Counted from the stretch's first letter, positions 1 to 8,433 are shown. The stretch is 53,065 nucleotides of DNA from ZC4RG29 sp036273935 (GCA_036273935.1 DASUGQ010000324.1:1-53065), one strand, 5' to 3'. Notes: generated from the letters alone by a model not told the origin. Program-made: numbers and translations.

Positions 1-55
1 CAATGCATCCCAGCAGAAACAGATAAAGAAATGTGAATCGTATGAACCTGCGCAT
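1..55 (-). CDS. Lipoprotein start, partial (probable DUF4249-type partner of the receptor)
   Basis: On the minus strand an ATG at 55 opens a frame that runs off the left edge. The 18 visible residues are a basic start (MRRF), a hydrophobic stretch and a lipobox-like LLGC, so this is the signal peptide of a lipoprotein. It begins two bases after the stop of the TonB-dependent receptor and is almost certainly translated from the same message. In Cytophagales, receptors with this architecture are often followed by a DUF4249 surface lipoprotein. That identity is inferred from position only, since no mature sequence is visible. Confidence 0.6.
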   Translation of the reverse strand, partial: MRRFIRFTFLYLFLLGCI

Positions 56-57
56 TT

Positions 58-2718
58 TTAAAATTTGAAATTGTAACTGAATGACGGGAACACCGTTCCT
101 AAAACCGACAGTTTGCTCGCCTTGCCATATCGGTTGAAATATATCGAGTAAGCATTATCCCGGCCATAAACATTGAAAACTGAAATAATCCACTCACCCA
201 TCCACCGTTTGTTTCTTTTTGGCTTGTCTTTAAATGTAATCGACAGGTCAAGACGGTGGTAATCAGGAATTCGATACTCGTTTCTTTCTGAATAATTTAA
301 CACAGCCAGGTATGCGTCGTAGCTGAACTTTGAGATAGGAATGGTAATGGGGCGCCCGGTACTGTAGTTAAAATTTGCTGACAACACAGTTCTCTCTGCA
401 AGTCTATAATTAAGGATTAATGAAAGGTTATGCGGCTTGTCAAAGAATGAGGGGTAGTAGTCCCCTTCGTTTATCGTCTTAACCTCTAAATCGGACTTAA
501 ATTTTCTTAGGCTTCTTGAATAGGTATAAGAAAGCCAACCGTTTAGCCTGCCGGTATTTTTTCTAAGAAGGAATTCCAGCCCATAGGCCAGGCCATCTCC
601 CTGCGCAAGGCCGGCTTCCAGTTTTGGGTTAAGGGTAATATCTGCCCCTTCAATGTAGTCCACAGTATTTTTAATTTTTTTATAAAACCCTTCTAACGAG
701 AGTTCATATTTGTTGTCCTTGAAATTTTTGAAAAGGCCAAGTGAAAACTGGTCACCGATCTCGGGCTTGAGATAAGGACCACTGGTAACCCAATAGTCTT
801 GTGGAGTTGCCGAGGTGGTGTTAGAAATCAAATGAAGATATTGGAAACCTCGATAGTAGCTTGCCTTGATTGAAGTTGTACCGGTTAATAAATAGCGGAA
901 AGAAATCCTGGGCTCAAATCCGTGGAATTGCTTAATGATTTCACCATCGCCGTATGAGATGGTATCGGAAATTGCCGGATATCTGCCTTCAATATTGGAA
1001 TAATCAAAAACATAAATCTCATCAGGTCCAACCCGGAAGAAATGGGAGTACCTTAGTCCGGCTGATATCGATAGCCTGTCTGAAAGATCATAATCTCCCT
1101 GAACGAAAAGTGCGGTTTCAATTTCATTTTGATCATTGATATTCTGGTACTGCACATTTCCTTCAGGGTCACTGGGTTTTATTCGTCCCGGTTCGATTTG
1201 AACCCGATTGATTTCAAGCCCACCAAGAAGTTTTAGCCTTTCACTTTGACTGAAGGCCAAATCGTACTTCAATCCAGTTGTGTTAATTTCGTTTTGGTAA
1301 ATGAACGCGTCGATTTCATCTTCACTGTTAATCTTGCTGAAGTAATTGCTGTTAAAGACACCTAGTGTAGCGGATAATCTCTCATTAAAAGTATGATCCC
1401 AACGAAGGGAAAAGTTTAGCGAGCCCCAACTGAACGTCGAATCTGAGGCTAGTTTAAAATCATCATAACTGCTGTACGCAGATAGCGACACAACATTATT
1501 GGAGTTAAAGGTGTGGAATAATTTTGCAGTGAAGTCATAAAACTTTGCTGCGCTATTTTGGAGTTGAATATTCTTCGTCGAATGGATCAGCCAATTGGGA
1601 TAGGAAATCCGGCCGCCCACTAGATAAGAAGATTTGCCTTTGACGATGGGTCCTTCAACGGACAGCCTGCTGGAAATTAATCCCACTCCACCAGTAAGAG
1701 TATGTTTTCCTGCATCGCCATTTTTCAGATCAATATCCAAAACCGATGAAATTCTCCCTCCGAAATTTGCCGGTCCACCGCCCTTATACAAAACGACATC
1801 ACTCACCATATCAGGGTTAAAAGCTGAAAAGAACCCAAATAAATGGGAAGGGTTATAAATTGGCGCGCCATCCTGGAGAATAAGATTTTGCCCTGCTTCG
1901 CCACCTCTCACGTTAAACCCTGATGATAACTCTCCCACTGTGCTAACGCCTGGCAAGGTTGTCAAACTCCTTACGGGATCAACTTCTCCCATGAAAGTTG
2001 GCAGGGATTTGATCGTCTCGATCGTCATCATTTCAACACCGGTGAGCTCGCGGGTAACGTTGACATCCATGCGCTCTGCTGTAACGACAACGCTTTCTAA
2101 CTCTCTTGATTCAGCGAAAACGGTACCTTTAATTTCGTTCCCAGTTCCGTATGTGCTAAACCCTACAACATAGTAATGACTTTGATAACCGACGTACTTT
2201 ATTTCGATGTGATAAATTCCCGGATTAACCTTAAATGAAAAGTTTCCATTGGTATCAGTTAATGTGCCCTGATCCAACTCCTGGACAATAACCTGCGCCC
2301 CAATAACGGGCTCATTGTTTCCGCCGTCAATGATCTGCCCTTTTATGGTTGCGTTCCGTTCCTGAGGCAAGGCAAGAAGAAAGAAATCATCTTTACGCAT
2401 CCCATATTCGTCTCCATCTGATTTGTTGCTGATGAAAACAACATTGTCCTTTACGCGGGTAACCTGAAAGAGCACCAGGTAGCGCTCCAGATACTCCATC
2501 AGCCGTTCTCGTTCCGTTATTCCAGCAACAGTCAAGGCTTCCATTTTCTCTTCGTCAAAGAGAAAATCGATTTTATACTTGTCCTCAATTTCTTTTAGAA
2601 ACTCTGAGAATACGCGTCCATTATACGACTCGTCGACAAATATTTCTTTTACATTTTGTGCTTTGGTCACCCCCCAACTGAAAGCAATCGCCAAAATAAT
2701 TAGTAAGGATCTATTCAC
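58..2718 (-). CDS. TonB-dependent outer-membrane receptor
   Basis: This is a TonB-dependent receptor of 886 residues, expected to import a ligand across the outer membrane using TonB energy. The order is a signal peptide ending near residue 20 (VTKAQ), an STN-like domain at about 25-98, a carboxypeptidase-regulatory-like domain at about 124-205 (GQIIDGGNNEPVIGAQV), a plug at about 220-330 (FNVRGGEAGQNLILQDGAPI) and a beta-barrel to the C-terminal aromatic residue (YNFKF). The start is GTG; an in-frame stop lies two codons upstream, so no earlier start exists. An STN domain often signals transcriptional coupling through an anti-sigma factor, but no FecI/FecR pair is in the window. The ligand is unknown. 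A lipoprotein gene follows after two bases. Confidence 0.93.
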   Translation of the reverse strand: MNRSLLIILAIAFSWGVTKAQNVKEIFVDESYNGRVFSEFLKEIEDKYKIDFLFDEEKMEALTVAGITERERLMEYLERYLVLFQVTRVKDNVVFISNKSDGDEYGMRKDDFFLLALPQERNATIKGQIIDGGNNEPVIGAQVIVQELDQGTLTDTNGNFSFKVNPGIYHIEIKYVGYQSHYYVVGFSTYGTGNEIKGTVFAESRELESVVVTAERMDVNVTRELTGVEMMTIETIKSLPTFMGEVDPVRSLTTLPGVSTVGELSSGFNVRGGEAGQNLILQDGAPIYNPSHLFGFFSAFNPDMVSDVVLYKGGGPANFGGRISSVLDIDLKNGDAGKHTLTGGVGLISSRLSVEGPIVKGKSSYLVGGRISYPNWLIHSTKNIQLQNSAAKFYDFTAKLFHTFNSNNVVSLSAYSSYDDFKLASDSTFSWGSLNFSLRWDHTFNERLSATLGVFNSNYFSKINSEDEIDAFIYQNEINTTGLKYDLAFSQSERLKLLGGLEINRVQIEPGRIKPSDPEGNVQYQNINDQNEIETALFVQGDYDLSDRLSISAGLRYSHFFRVGPDEIYVFDYSNIEGRYPAISDTISYGDGEIIKQFHGFEPRISFRYLLTGTTSIKASYYRGFQYLHLISNTTSATPQDYWVTSGPYLKPEIGDQFSLGLFKNFKDNKYELSLEGFYKKIKNTVDYIEGADITLNPKLEAGLAQGDGLAYGLEFLLRKNTGRLNGWLSYTYSRSLRKFKSDLEVKTINEGDYYPSFFDKPHNLSLILNYRLAERTVLSANFNYSTGRPITIPISKFSYDAYLAVLNYSERNEYRIPDYHRLDLSITFKDKPKRNKRWMGEWIISVFNVYGRDNAYSIYFNRYGKASKLSVLGTVFPSFSYNFKF

Positions 2719-2740
2719 AATTCACGGTCAGCTTACATTT

Positions 2741-2748
2741 CAAAAGTA
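2741..2748 (-). promoter_or_regulatory. Candidate -7 box for the TonB receptor
   Basis: The minus strand reads TACTTTTG, matching the Bacteroidota -7 consensus TAnnTTTG, 22 bases before the GTG start. A second match, TAAATTTG, lies at 2752-2759. Neither has a clear TTTG at the -33 distance, so the choice between them is open. Confidence 0.4.
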
Positions 2749-2927
2749 TCACAAATTTACGCCAATTAAGGTCTTTTTATTTGATTGGTCACCCATAAAG
2801 GGTGGGTTTATCCTCCTGGAGAGAGGACACAGAAAATATCGGCAAGGTTGGATTCAGCCTTTTTTTCGGGCAAATCGAACCTTGAATTTGCCTTTTATTT
2901 GCCATCCTCGTTATACATCTTTGCGGC

Positions 2928-3962
2928 ATGGAAATTTCAAATAGCCTCCTGCTGCGAACAGCATTATCCCAGCCCGGCGAGCGGACACCGGTTTGGTTGA
3001 TGCGGCAGGCAGGCCGGATCTTGCCCGAATACCGAAAGGTCAGGGACTCCGTTAAGAATTTTAAAGCGTTGGTGAAAAACCCGGAACTGGCTTGTGAGGT
3101 GACCATCCAACCGGTTGATATCCTGGATGTGGATGCTGCGATAATTTTTTCAGACATCCTCGTAATTCCTGACGCGATGGGATTGCCTTACGAAATGGAG
3201 GAAAATAAGGGACCGGTTTTTCCAAGAAATATCTCATCGCCTTATGACCTTAAGATCCTTCACGTTGCGACAACTGATGAACTTCATTATGTCATGGATG
3301 CAATCAGGCTGACGAAGCGAAATCTTAATGGTCGCGTTCCTCTCATCGGATTTGCCGGGGCGCCATGGACAATTTTTTCGTATATGGTGGAAGGCAAGGG
3401 TAGCAAGACCTTTAGCAAGGCAAAGAAAATGTTGTACACCCAGCCTGAGGCTGCCCATCAACTACTTGATCTTATCACGCAAAGCACGATCAACTATCTA
3501 AAGGGTCAGGTTGACGCTGGTGTTGACATAATCCAAGTATTTGACTCGTGGGCAGGAGTCTTAAGCCCTGACCAGTACAGTGAATTTTCCTTTCCGTATA
3601 TCAGCAGAATATGTAATGACATTACCACAGTTCCCAAAATTGTATTTGCCAAAGGCGCCTTCTTTGCCAGAGCGCAAATGAACAATTTAGATTGCGAAGT
3701 AGTTGGCTTGGATTGGAATATGGGGATTGCTGAATCAAGAAAACTTCTGCCTGGAAAAGTGCTTCAAGGTAATCTTGACCCCTGTGCGCTGTATGGATCA
3801 TTGGATGACGTGAGGAGGGAGACCAGGAAAATGCTTGATGCTTTTGGTCCCTACAAGTATATCGCTAACCTCGGTCATGGCTTGTATCCCGACACCAGTG
3901 TCGATAATGTGAAGTGTTTTATTGATACCGTAAAGGAATATAGCCAGCGATTGCTATCTTAA
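2928..3962 (+). CDS. hemE: Uroporphyrinogen decarboxylase
   Basis: HemE decarboxylates the four acetate side chains of uroporphyrinogen III to give coproporphyrinogen III, a cytoplasmic step of heme synthesis. The 344-residue length is normal. The first family signature is at residues 21-30 (PVWLMRQAGR, whose arginines bind substrate carboxylates) and the second at 141-150 (GFAGAPWTIF). No other heme gene is adjacent. It is divergent from the TonB receptor. A CATCTTTG at 2916-2923, one base off the -7 consensus, sits so close to the ATG that the message might be nearly leaderless. Its stop overlaps that of accD on the other strand. Confidence 0.97.
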   Translation: MEISNSLLLRTALSQPGERTPVWLMRQAGRILPEYRKVRDSVKNFKALVKNPELACEVTIQPVDILDVDAAIIFSDILVIPDAMGLPYEMEENKGPVFPRNISSPYDLKILHVATTDELHYVMDAIRLTKRNLNGRVPLIGFAGAPWTIFSYMVEGKGSKTFSKAKKMLYTQPEAAHQLLDLITQSTINYLKGQVDAGVDIIQVFDSWAGVLSPDQYSEFSFPYISRICNDITTVPKIVFAKGAFFARAQMNNLDCEVVGLDWNMGIAESRKLLPGKVLQGNLDPCALYGSLDDVRRETRKMLDAFGPYKYIANLGHGLYPDTSVDNVKCFIDTVKEYSQRLLS

Positions 3963-4801
3963 TTCTCAAGCATTTTTAGTAGTGTAGTTAGTTTGCTTTT
4001 AAGATTTCTGCGATCAACAATGAAGTCAAGAAATCCGTGTTCCAGGACAAACTCGGCGCTTTGAAAACCTTTCGGCAAATCCTTACCTATCGTTTCGCGA
4101 ATTACTCTTGGGCCCGCAAAACCTATTAATGCGCCAGGTTCGGCGATATTGAAATCACCAAGCATGGCGTATGATGCGGTCACTCCACCAGTGGTCGGAT
4201 CGGTAAGAAGCGAGATATAAGGTACTCCGGCTACATCAAGAAGAGCCAGTTTTGCAGATGTCTTCGCCATCTGCATCAATGATAGCCCGGCTTCCATCAT
4301 TCTTGCTCCGCCGGATCGGGAGATCATTAGAAAAGGCATTTTATGCTTGAGGGAATGATCAATTGCCCGCGCAATTTTTTCTCCGACTACAGAACCCATA
4401 GAGCCACCGATAAAACTGAAGTCCATGCAGCCGATCACAATATTCAATCCGTTCATTTTTCCGTAGGCAGTACGAATGGCGTCTTTTAATTCGGCTTTTT
4501 CCTGAGACTCTTTTATTCGTTTGGGGTATGGCTTTGTGTCAACGAAATTCAACGGGTCCCCGGATTCCATATTTGGATCAAGTTCGGTAAACTCGTTGTT
4601 GTCAAAAAGAACTTCAAAGTACTCTTTTGAGCCTACCCGAACATGGTAGTCTTCCTCGGGAACGACAAATGCATTGTGCTTTAATTCTCTTGTATGCACA
4701 ATTTTACCTTCGGGAGATTTGAACCAAAGACCATCCGGTACTTCCCTTTTTGCTTCCGTGGGTGTCAGGATTCCTTTGTCACTACGTTTAAACCATGCCA
4801 T
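3959..4801 (-). CDS. accD: Acetyl-CoA carboxylase carboxyltransferase beta subunit
   Basis: AccD is the beta subunit of the carboxyltransferase that moves CO2 from biotin to acetyl-CoA, forming malonyl-CoA for fatty acid synthesis. The crotonase-like core is intact: GGSMGSVVGEKIARA, SRSGGARMMEA, TDPTTGGVTASYA and IGFAGPRVI are all present, and the length is 280 residues. The N-terminal zinc ribbon typical of E. coli AccD is not: at the four cysteine positions I align S29, G32, P48 and D51, while the surrounding residues (GLWFK, REL) are kept. accA and the biotin subunits are not nearby. It lies 51 bases after fbaB on the same strand and is probably cotranscribed. Its stop shares TTAA with the hemE stop. 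Confidence 0.96.
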   Translation of the reverse strand: MAWFKRSDKGILTPTEAKREVPDGLWFKSPEGKIVHTRELKHNAFVVPEEDYHVRVGSKEYFEVLFDNNEFTELDPNMESGDPLNFVDTKPYPKRIKESQEKAELKDAIRTAYGKMNGLNIVIGCMDFSFIGGSMGSVVGEKIARAIDHSLKHKMPFLMISRSGGARMMEAGLSLMQMAKTSAKLALLDVAGVPYISLLTDPTTGGVTASYAMLGDFNIAEPGALIGFAGPRVIRETIGKDLPKGFQSAEFVLEHGFLDFIVDRRNLKSKLTTLLKMLEN

Positions 4802-4852
4802 AGTATTGAGTTAAAATTTAATTGTGCCTATGTATCGGCACGGTGGTTTTGT

Positions 4853-5926
4853 TTATGCCAAGTCGATACTCTTATCCAGGTAAACGTCCTGAATTGAATT
4901 TAAGATTTGTACGCCATCTTTCATCGGGCGTTGGAATGCCTTTCTGCCTGAAATCAATCCCATCCCGCCTGCTCTTTTATTAATTACCGCAGTCCTCACT
5001 GCGTCTGCAAGGTCACTCATACCTTTTGATTCGCCGCCGGAACTTATGAGACCCGCCCGACCCGCATAACAATTTATTACCTGGTACCTGCAAAGATCAA
5101 TTGGATGATCAGAGGTAAGCTCAGTGTAGATGCGCTCGTCAAGCTTGCCGTAACTACCAGCGCCTGTGTTCAGAGCCTTGTATCCCCCGTTGTTAGTGGC
5201 AAGTTTCTGTTTGATGATATCAGCCTGAATAGTCACTCCCAAATGATTAGCCTGACCGGTAAGATCGGCGGAAGCATGATAATCAACACCATCTTTTTTA
5301 AAAGCATCATTTCGTACATAACACCATAAGATAGTTGCCATGCCACGTTTGTGCGCTTCTTCAAATGCTTGTGCCACTTCAACTATTTGACGCGACGATT
5401 GATCCGATCCGAAATAAATTGTTGCTCCTACGGCGACTGCTCCGAGATTCCATGCATCTTCTATTGATCCAAACATAATCTGGTCAAATTTATTCGGATA
5501 GGTAAGCAACTCGTTATGATTAACCTTGACAATGAAGGGAATCTTATGTGCATATTTCCGTGAAACTGAGGCCAGCACCCCAAAGGTTGTCGCTACAGCA
5601 TTGCATCCGCCCTCGATTGCAAGTTTGATTATATTTTCGGGATCGAAATATGCCGGATTTTTTGCAAAAGACGCTCCCGCACTGTGTTCTATTCCCTGAT
5701 CAATTGGCAGTATAGATAGGTACCCCGTGTTGGCCAGCCGCCCATGAGTAAACAAGGTGTGCAAATTTCTAAGGGTTTGGGGGTTTCGGTTTGATACAGC
5801 AAAGATGTCATCAATGAAACCCGGCCCGGGCCGATGCAATGATTCTTTAGTTATTGTTTTGCTGCGGTGATTTAACAAAGAGGCAGCGTCATTGCCCAGA
5901 AGTTCTTCGATGTTTAATTTCGTCAT
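4853..5926 (-). CDS. fbaB: Class I fructose-bisphosphate aldolase, FbaB/DhnA type
   Basis: This enzyme cleaves fructose 1,6-bisphosphate to glyceraldehyde 3-phosphate and dihydroxyacetone phosphate, in glycolysis and gluconeogenesis, through a lysine Schiff base. The 357 residues match E. coli FbaB closely from end to end: GRLANTGYLSILPIDQG, HSAGASFA, NHNELLTYPN, VGATIYFGS, DGVDYHASADLTGQANH and NKRAGGMGLI. The Schiff-base lysine is probably K239 in ADIIKQK. It is first in a probable two-gene unit with accD, 51 bases apart, and a good -7 box lies upstream. Confidence 0.96.
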   Translation of the reverse strand: MTKLNIEELLGNDAASLLNHRSKTITKESLHRPGPGFIDDIFAVSNRNPQTLRNLHTLFTHGRLANTGYLSILPIDQGIEHSAGASFAKNPAYFDPENIIKLAIEGGCNAVATTFGVLASVSRKYAHKIPFIVKVNHNELLTYPNKFDQIMFGSIEDAWNLGAVAVGATIYFGSDQSSRQIVEVAQAFEEAHKRGMATILWCYVRNDAFKKDGVDYHASADLTGQANHLGVTIQADIIKQKLATNNGGYKALNTGAGSYGKLDERIYTELTSDHPIDLCRYQVINCYAGRAGLISSGGESKGMSDLADAVRTAVINKRAGGMGLISGRKAFQRPMKDGVQILNSIQDVYLDKSIDLA

Positions 5927-5966
5927 AACTAACTCTGGTTCAGTACTATGTGCTAGAGAGGAGGAG

Positions 5967-5974
5967 CAAAGTTA
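5967..5974 (-). promoter_or_regulatory. Candidate -7 box for fbaB-accD
   Basis: The minus strand reads TAACTTTG followed by C, a full match to TAnnTTTG, 40 bases before the fbaB start. The -33 element is not obvious. Confidence 0.45.
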
Positions 5975-6008
5975 TCAATAATTCAATAGTATGGTAAAAA
6001 GGGCGACA

Positions 6009-6045
6009 AAACAAAAAGCCATCTGACTAGTAGCAATCAGATGGC
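6009..6045 (-). terminator. Rho-independent terminator after rplS
   Basis: A perfect 9-bp stem, GCCATCTGA (6018-6026) with TCAGATGGC (6037-6045), has a 10-base loop. On the minus strand it is followed by TTTTTGTTTT. It lies 20 bases past the rplS stop and ends the ribosomal-protein cluster. Confidence 0.85.
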
Positions 6046-6065
6046 CCTTGTGAATATTTGGGATC

Positions 6066-6419
6066 TTAAACTTTCTCCTGTATCCGGGCAGATTTGCCGT
6101 GACGTCCTTTCATGTAGTAAAGTTTCGCTCTGCGGACCTTTCCTATCTTAAGCACGTTGATTTTATCAATACTAGGTGAGATAATCGGAAATATCCGCTC
6201 CACGCCAACACCATTTGAAACTTTGCGGACGGTGAACGTTTCTCCATTGGTGCCCTTGCCCCGACGTTGAATCACTACACCTTGAAATTGCTGAATTCTT
6301 TCCTTGTTCCCCTCCTTGATCTTAACATGGACATTAACAGTGTCCCCTGCTTTGAATGACGGAATTCCTTTCCGGACCTCCGCAAACTCCTGCTCAACAA
6401 CTTTAATGAGATCAGCCAT
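6066..6419 (-). CDS. rplS: 50S ribosomal protein L19
   Basis: L19 sits at the 30S-50S interface of the ribosome. The 117-residue length is standard, and the family core is clear: FKAGDTVNVHVKI, QQFQGVVIQRRGKG, TFTVRKVSNGVGVERIFP and KIGKVRRAKLYYMKGRHGKSA. It is the last gene of the rpsP-rimM-trmD-rplS order conserved across bacteria. An 83-base gap with its own -7 box separates it from trmD, so it can probably be transcribed independently. A strong terminator follows. Confidence 0.97.
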   Translation of the reverse strand: MADLIKVVEQEFAEVRKGIPSFKAGDTVNVHVKIKEGNKERIQQFQGVVIQRRGKGTNGETFTVRKVSNGVGVERIFPIISPSIDKINVLKIGKVRRAKLYYMKGRHGKSARIQEKV

Positions 6420-6447
6420 AAAACTGTTTGGTTTAAAAAACGGAGTG

Positions 6448-6455
6448 CAAATTTA
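6448..6455 (-). promoter_or_regulatory. Candidate internal promoter for rplS
   Basis: The minus strand reads TAAATTTG followed by C, a full -7 match located in the trmD-rplS gap and 28 bases before the rplS start. No convincing -33 box is visible. Confidence 0.4.
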
Positions 6456-6502
6456 GGCAAAGAAATGGAAATACCTCGGGTGTGCTCAAAAAAGAATGCC
6501 GC

Positions 6503-7180
6503 TTACTGTTCAAGGAAGCCGGGACGTCGTTCTCTCGTTCGCAGGATGGATTTTTCAAGTTTCCAGGCTTCAATTTTCGCTTCGTGGCCGCTTATTAACA
6601 CGTCCGGTACTTTCCATCCCTTATAATCTGCTGGCCGTGAGTAAACTGGCGGCGCCAAGAGATTATCCTGGAAGGAGTCACTCAATGCAGATGTTTCATC
6701 CGACAAAACGCCGGGAATCAGCCGGATCACCGCGTCAGCGAGGACCGCAGCAGCAAGTTCTCCGCCAGACAGCACATAATTTCCAATGCTAATTTCTCTT
6801 GTAATGAGATGTTCCCGAACCCGTTCATCCACTCCCTTGTAATGGCCGCAGAGTAAGATTATATTTTTCTTGAGGCTCAATTCATTGGCTAGTGACTGAT
6901 TGAACAGCTCCCCGTCAGGTGATAGGTAGATAATATCATCGTAAGTTCTCCTTGTTTTTAAATCACTCAGGCATCGGTCGATGGGTTCGATCATTAACAC
7001 CATGCCTGCGCCTCCCCCGTATGCATAGTCATCGACGGACTTGTGCTTACCTGTAGCATAGTTCCGCAGGTCGATGATGTCCACCTCAACAATTTTTTTG
7101 GATTGAGCGCGCTTCAGTATTGAGTCATTGAAGGGGCTCTCGATTAATTTTGGCAGACAGGTTACTATGTCAATATGCAT
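6503..7180 (-). CDS. trmD: tRNA (guanine37-N1)-methyltransferase
   Basis: TrmD methylates N1 of G37 next to the anticodon, preventing +1 frameshifts. It is a SPOUT enzyme whose trefoil knot binds S-adenosylmethionine. The 225 residues include DDYAYGGGAGMV, LLCGHYKGVDERV, SIGNYVLSGGE and PPVYSRPADYKGWKVPDVL, which are hallmark motifs for cofactor and tRNA binding. It follows rimM after 15 bases and precedes rplS. Confidence 0.97.
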   Translation of the reverse strand: MHIDIVTCLPKLIESPFNDSILKRAQSKKIVEVDIIDLRNYATGKHKSVDDYAYGGGAGMVLMIEPIDRCLSDLKTRRTYDDIIYLSPDGELFNQSLANELSLKKNIILLCGHYKGVDERVREHLITREISIGNYVLSGGELAAAVLADAVIRLIPGVLSDETSALSDSFQDNLLAPPVYSRPADYKGWKVPDVLISGHEAKIEAWKLEKSILRTRERRPGFLEQ

Positions 7181-7195
7181 AAGAAAGTCTTAGCT

Positions 7196-7711
7196 CTATA
7201 AGTCGAGATAGCCATCTGGAAGCAGAACAGTCATCGTCTTATTTTGGTTGTCAATCTTCTTAATGAACGGGCCGTTTACTGGTATGAGGAGCTCTTTTTC
7301 CCTGAACTGAATTGATAACAGACGCTGACTACCACTATATATAACCTCCCGGATAGATCCCAATGTTCCGAACGACTCGTCTTGCACAGCAAAACCAATT
7401 ATCTCGTCATCGTAGAAGTCACTGCCTTTAGGTTTGGGGCGAACCGCTTTCGGGAGGTGAAGGTTTAATTGGGCAATTGCCTCAGCATCCTTTAGGTCCC
7501 CGACGCCTTCAAATTTCACATAAGCCTTTTTTCCTTTCATCGAAACTGACTCAATGAAATAAGGCACAAAATGATCTGTAGTTTTTATAAACACTACCTC
7601 TGTCGATGACAGCTCAGGTGCGTCAGAATGAATGACGACAGTAACCTCACCCTTTAAGCCATGCGGTCGCGTTATCTTCCCAATAGAATAATATTCTTCT
7701 TCCTGGGCCAT
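7196..7711 (-). CDS. rimM: Ribosome maturation factor RimM
   Basis: RimM assists assembly of the 30S head domain and binds S19. The 171-residue protein has an N-terminal RimM beta-barrel (YSIGKITRPHGLKGEVTV, about 7-90) and a C-terminal PRC-barrel (DDEIIGFAVQD to LLPDGYLDL). It lies between rpsP and trmD as in most bacteria. A hairpin in the gap before it could reduce its expression relative to rpsP. Confidence 0.94.
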   Translation of the reverse strand: MAQEEEYYSIGKITRPHGLKGEVTVVIHSDAPELSSTEVVFIKTTDHFVPYFIESVSMKGKKAYVKFEGVGDLKDAEAIAQLNLHLPKAVRPKPKGSDFYDDEIIGFAVQDESFGTLGSIREVIYSGSQRLLSIQFREKELLIPVNGPFIKKIDNQNKTMTVLLPDGYLDL

Positions 7712-7729
7712 TATTTTGCCTAAAATAAA

Positions 7730-7759
7730 TATGCCGATGTGCAGAAGCGCATCGGCATA
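7730..7759 (-). promoter_or_regulatory. Hairpin between rpsP and rimM (possible attenuator)
   Basis: A 12-bp stem (7730-7741 with 7748-7759, one G-T type pair) closes a 6-base loop. On the minus strand it lies 20 bases past the rpsP stop and 18 before the rimM start, and is followed by ATTTATTTTAGG, a poor U-tract. It could be a leaky terminator or an RNA processing or stability element. Confidence 0.5.
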
Positions 7760-7779
7760 ATAAACTTCTTTGCTAAGTC

Positions 7780-8307
7780 TTAGGCCTGGGGCTCGGTTGC
7801 TTCTGCTGAAGGAGATTCACCTTCTTCAACGGGCGCGGTTGTCTCAGGTACGATTGCCTTTTTCCGAATAGCTTCAGCGCGCGCTTCTTTCACTTTGGTT
7901 TCGGCTTCTTTTCTTGCCTTTGCGTGTGCTTGTTTTGATTGATTCATCTTGTCCTGACTAGCCTGGATCTTAGCTTCTTTTTCGCTAATCCATTGGGCTA
8001 ATTTGCTATCGGCCTGCTCTTGGGTAATAGCTCCCTTGATAACGCCAATTTGCAAATGTTTCCGAAGCATTACACCCCGGTATGAAAGCATTGCTTTCAC
8101 AGTGTCCGTCGGCTGAGCGCCGTTCATCACCCAATGAAAAGCCCGCTCATTGTTGATTTCAACTGTTGCCGGCTGTGTCAGGGGATTGTATGTTCCAAGT
8201 TTCTCAATAAAGCGACCATCACGTGGTGCTCTGGCATCTGCTACGACTACATCGAACATTGCCAGTTTCTTACGGCCTCTCCGGGCCAATCTGATTTTAA
8301 CTGCCAT
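7780..8307 (-). CDS. rpsP: 30S ribosomal protein S16 with long charged tail
   Basis: S16 is an early-binding 30S assembly protein. The conserved core fills about residues 1-85 (VKIRLARRGRKK, DARAPRDGRFIEKLGTYNP, GAQPTDTVKAML). The remaining 90 residues are a Lys/Ala/Glu-rich tail, likely a helix or coiled coil, ending in a disordered acidic segment (EEGESPSAEATEPQA). Typical S16 is 80-90 residues; long tails of this kind are common in Bacteroidota. It is the first gene of the cluster and has the best promoter in the window. Confidence 0.96.
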   Translation of the reverse strand: MAVKIRLARRGRKKLAMFDVVVADARAPRDGRFIEKLGTYNPLTQPATVEINNERAFHWVMNGAQPTDTVKAMLSYRGVMLRKHLQIGVIKGAITQEQADSKLAQWISEKEAKIQASQDKMNQSKQAHAKARKEAETKVKEARAEAIRKKAIVPETTAPVEEGESPSAEATEPQA

Positions 8308-8355
8308 GGTTAGTTAAGATATTTAGGATCTCGTCCAATAAGTTTTTAAAGAGCG

Positions 8356-8386
8356 CAAAGATAAATTAAAATTCAATTTGGTCAAA
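8356..8386 (-). promoter_or_regulatory. Bacteroidota-type promoter for rpsP
   Basis: On the minus strand TTTG (8383-8386), then 19 bases, then TATCTTTG (8356-8363) followed by CG. Both the -33 and -7 boxes and the spacing match the Bacteroidota housekeeping consensus. The leader to the rpsP start would be about 45 bases. Confidence 0.65.
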
Positions 8387-8425
8387 TTACATTAAATTAA
8401 TATCCGTAAATGCCTGTATATTAAG

Positions 8426-8433
8426 TACATTTG
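8426..8433 (+). promoter_or_regulatory. Candidate -7 box for sucA
   Basis: TACATTTG followed by C matches TAnnTTTG. It overlaps the TTG at 8431 that would be needed for a longer sucA reading frame, which supports the ATG at 8500 as the true start. No clear -33 box is visible. Confidence 0.35.
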
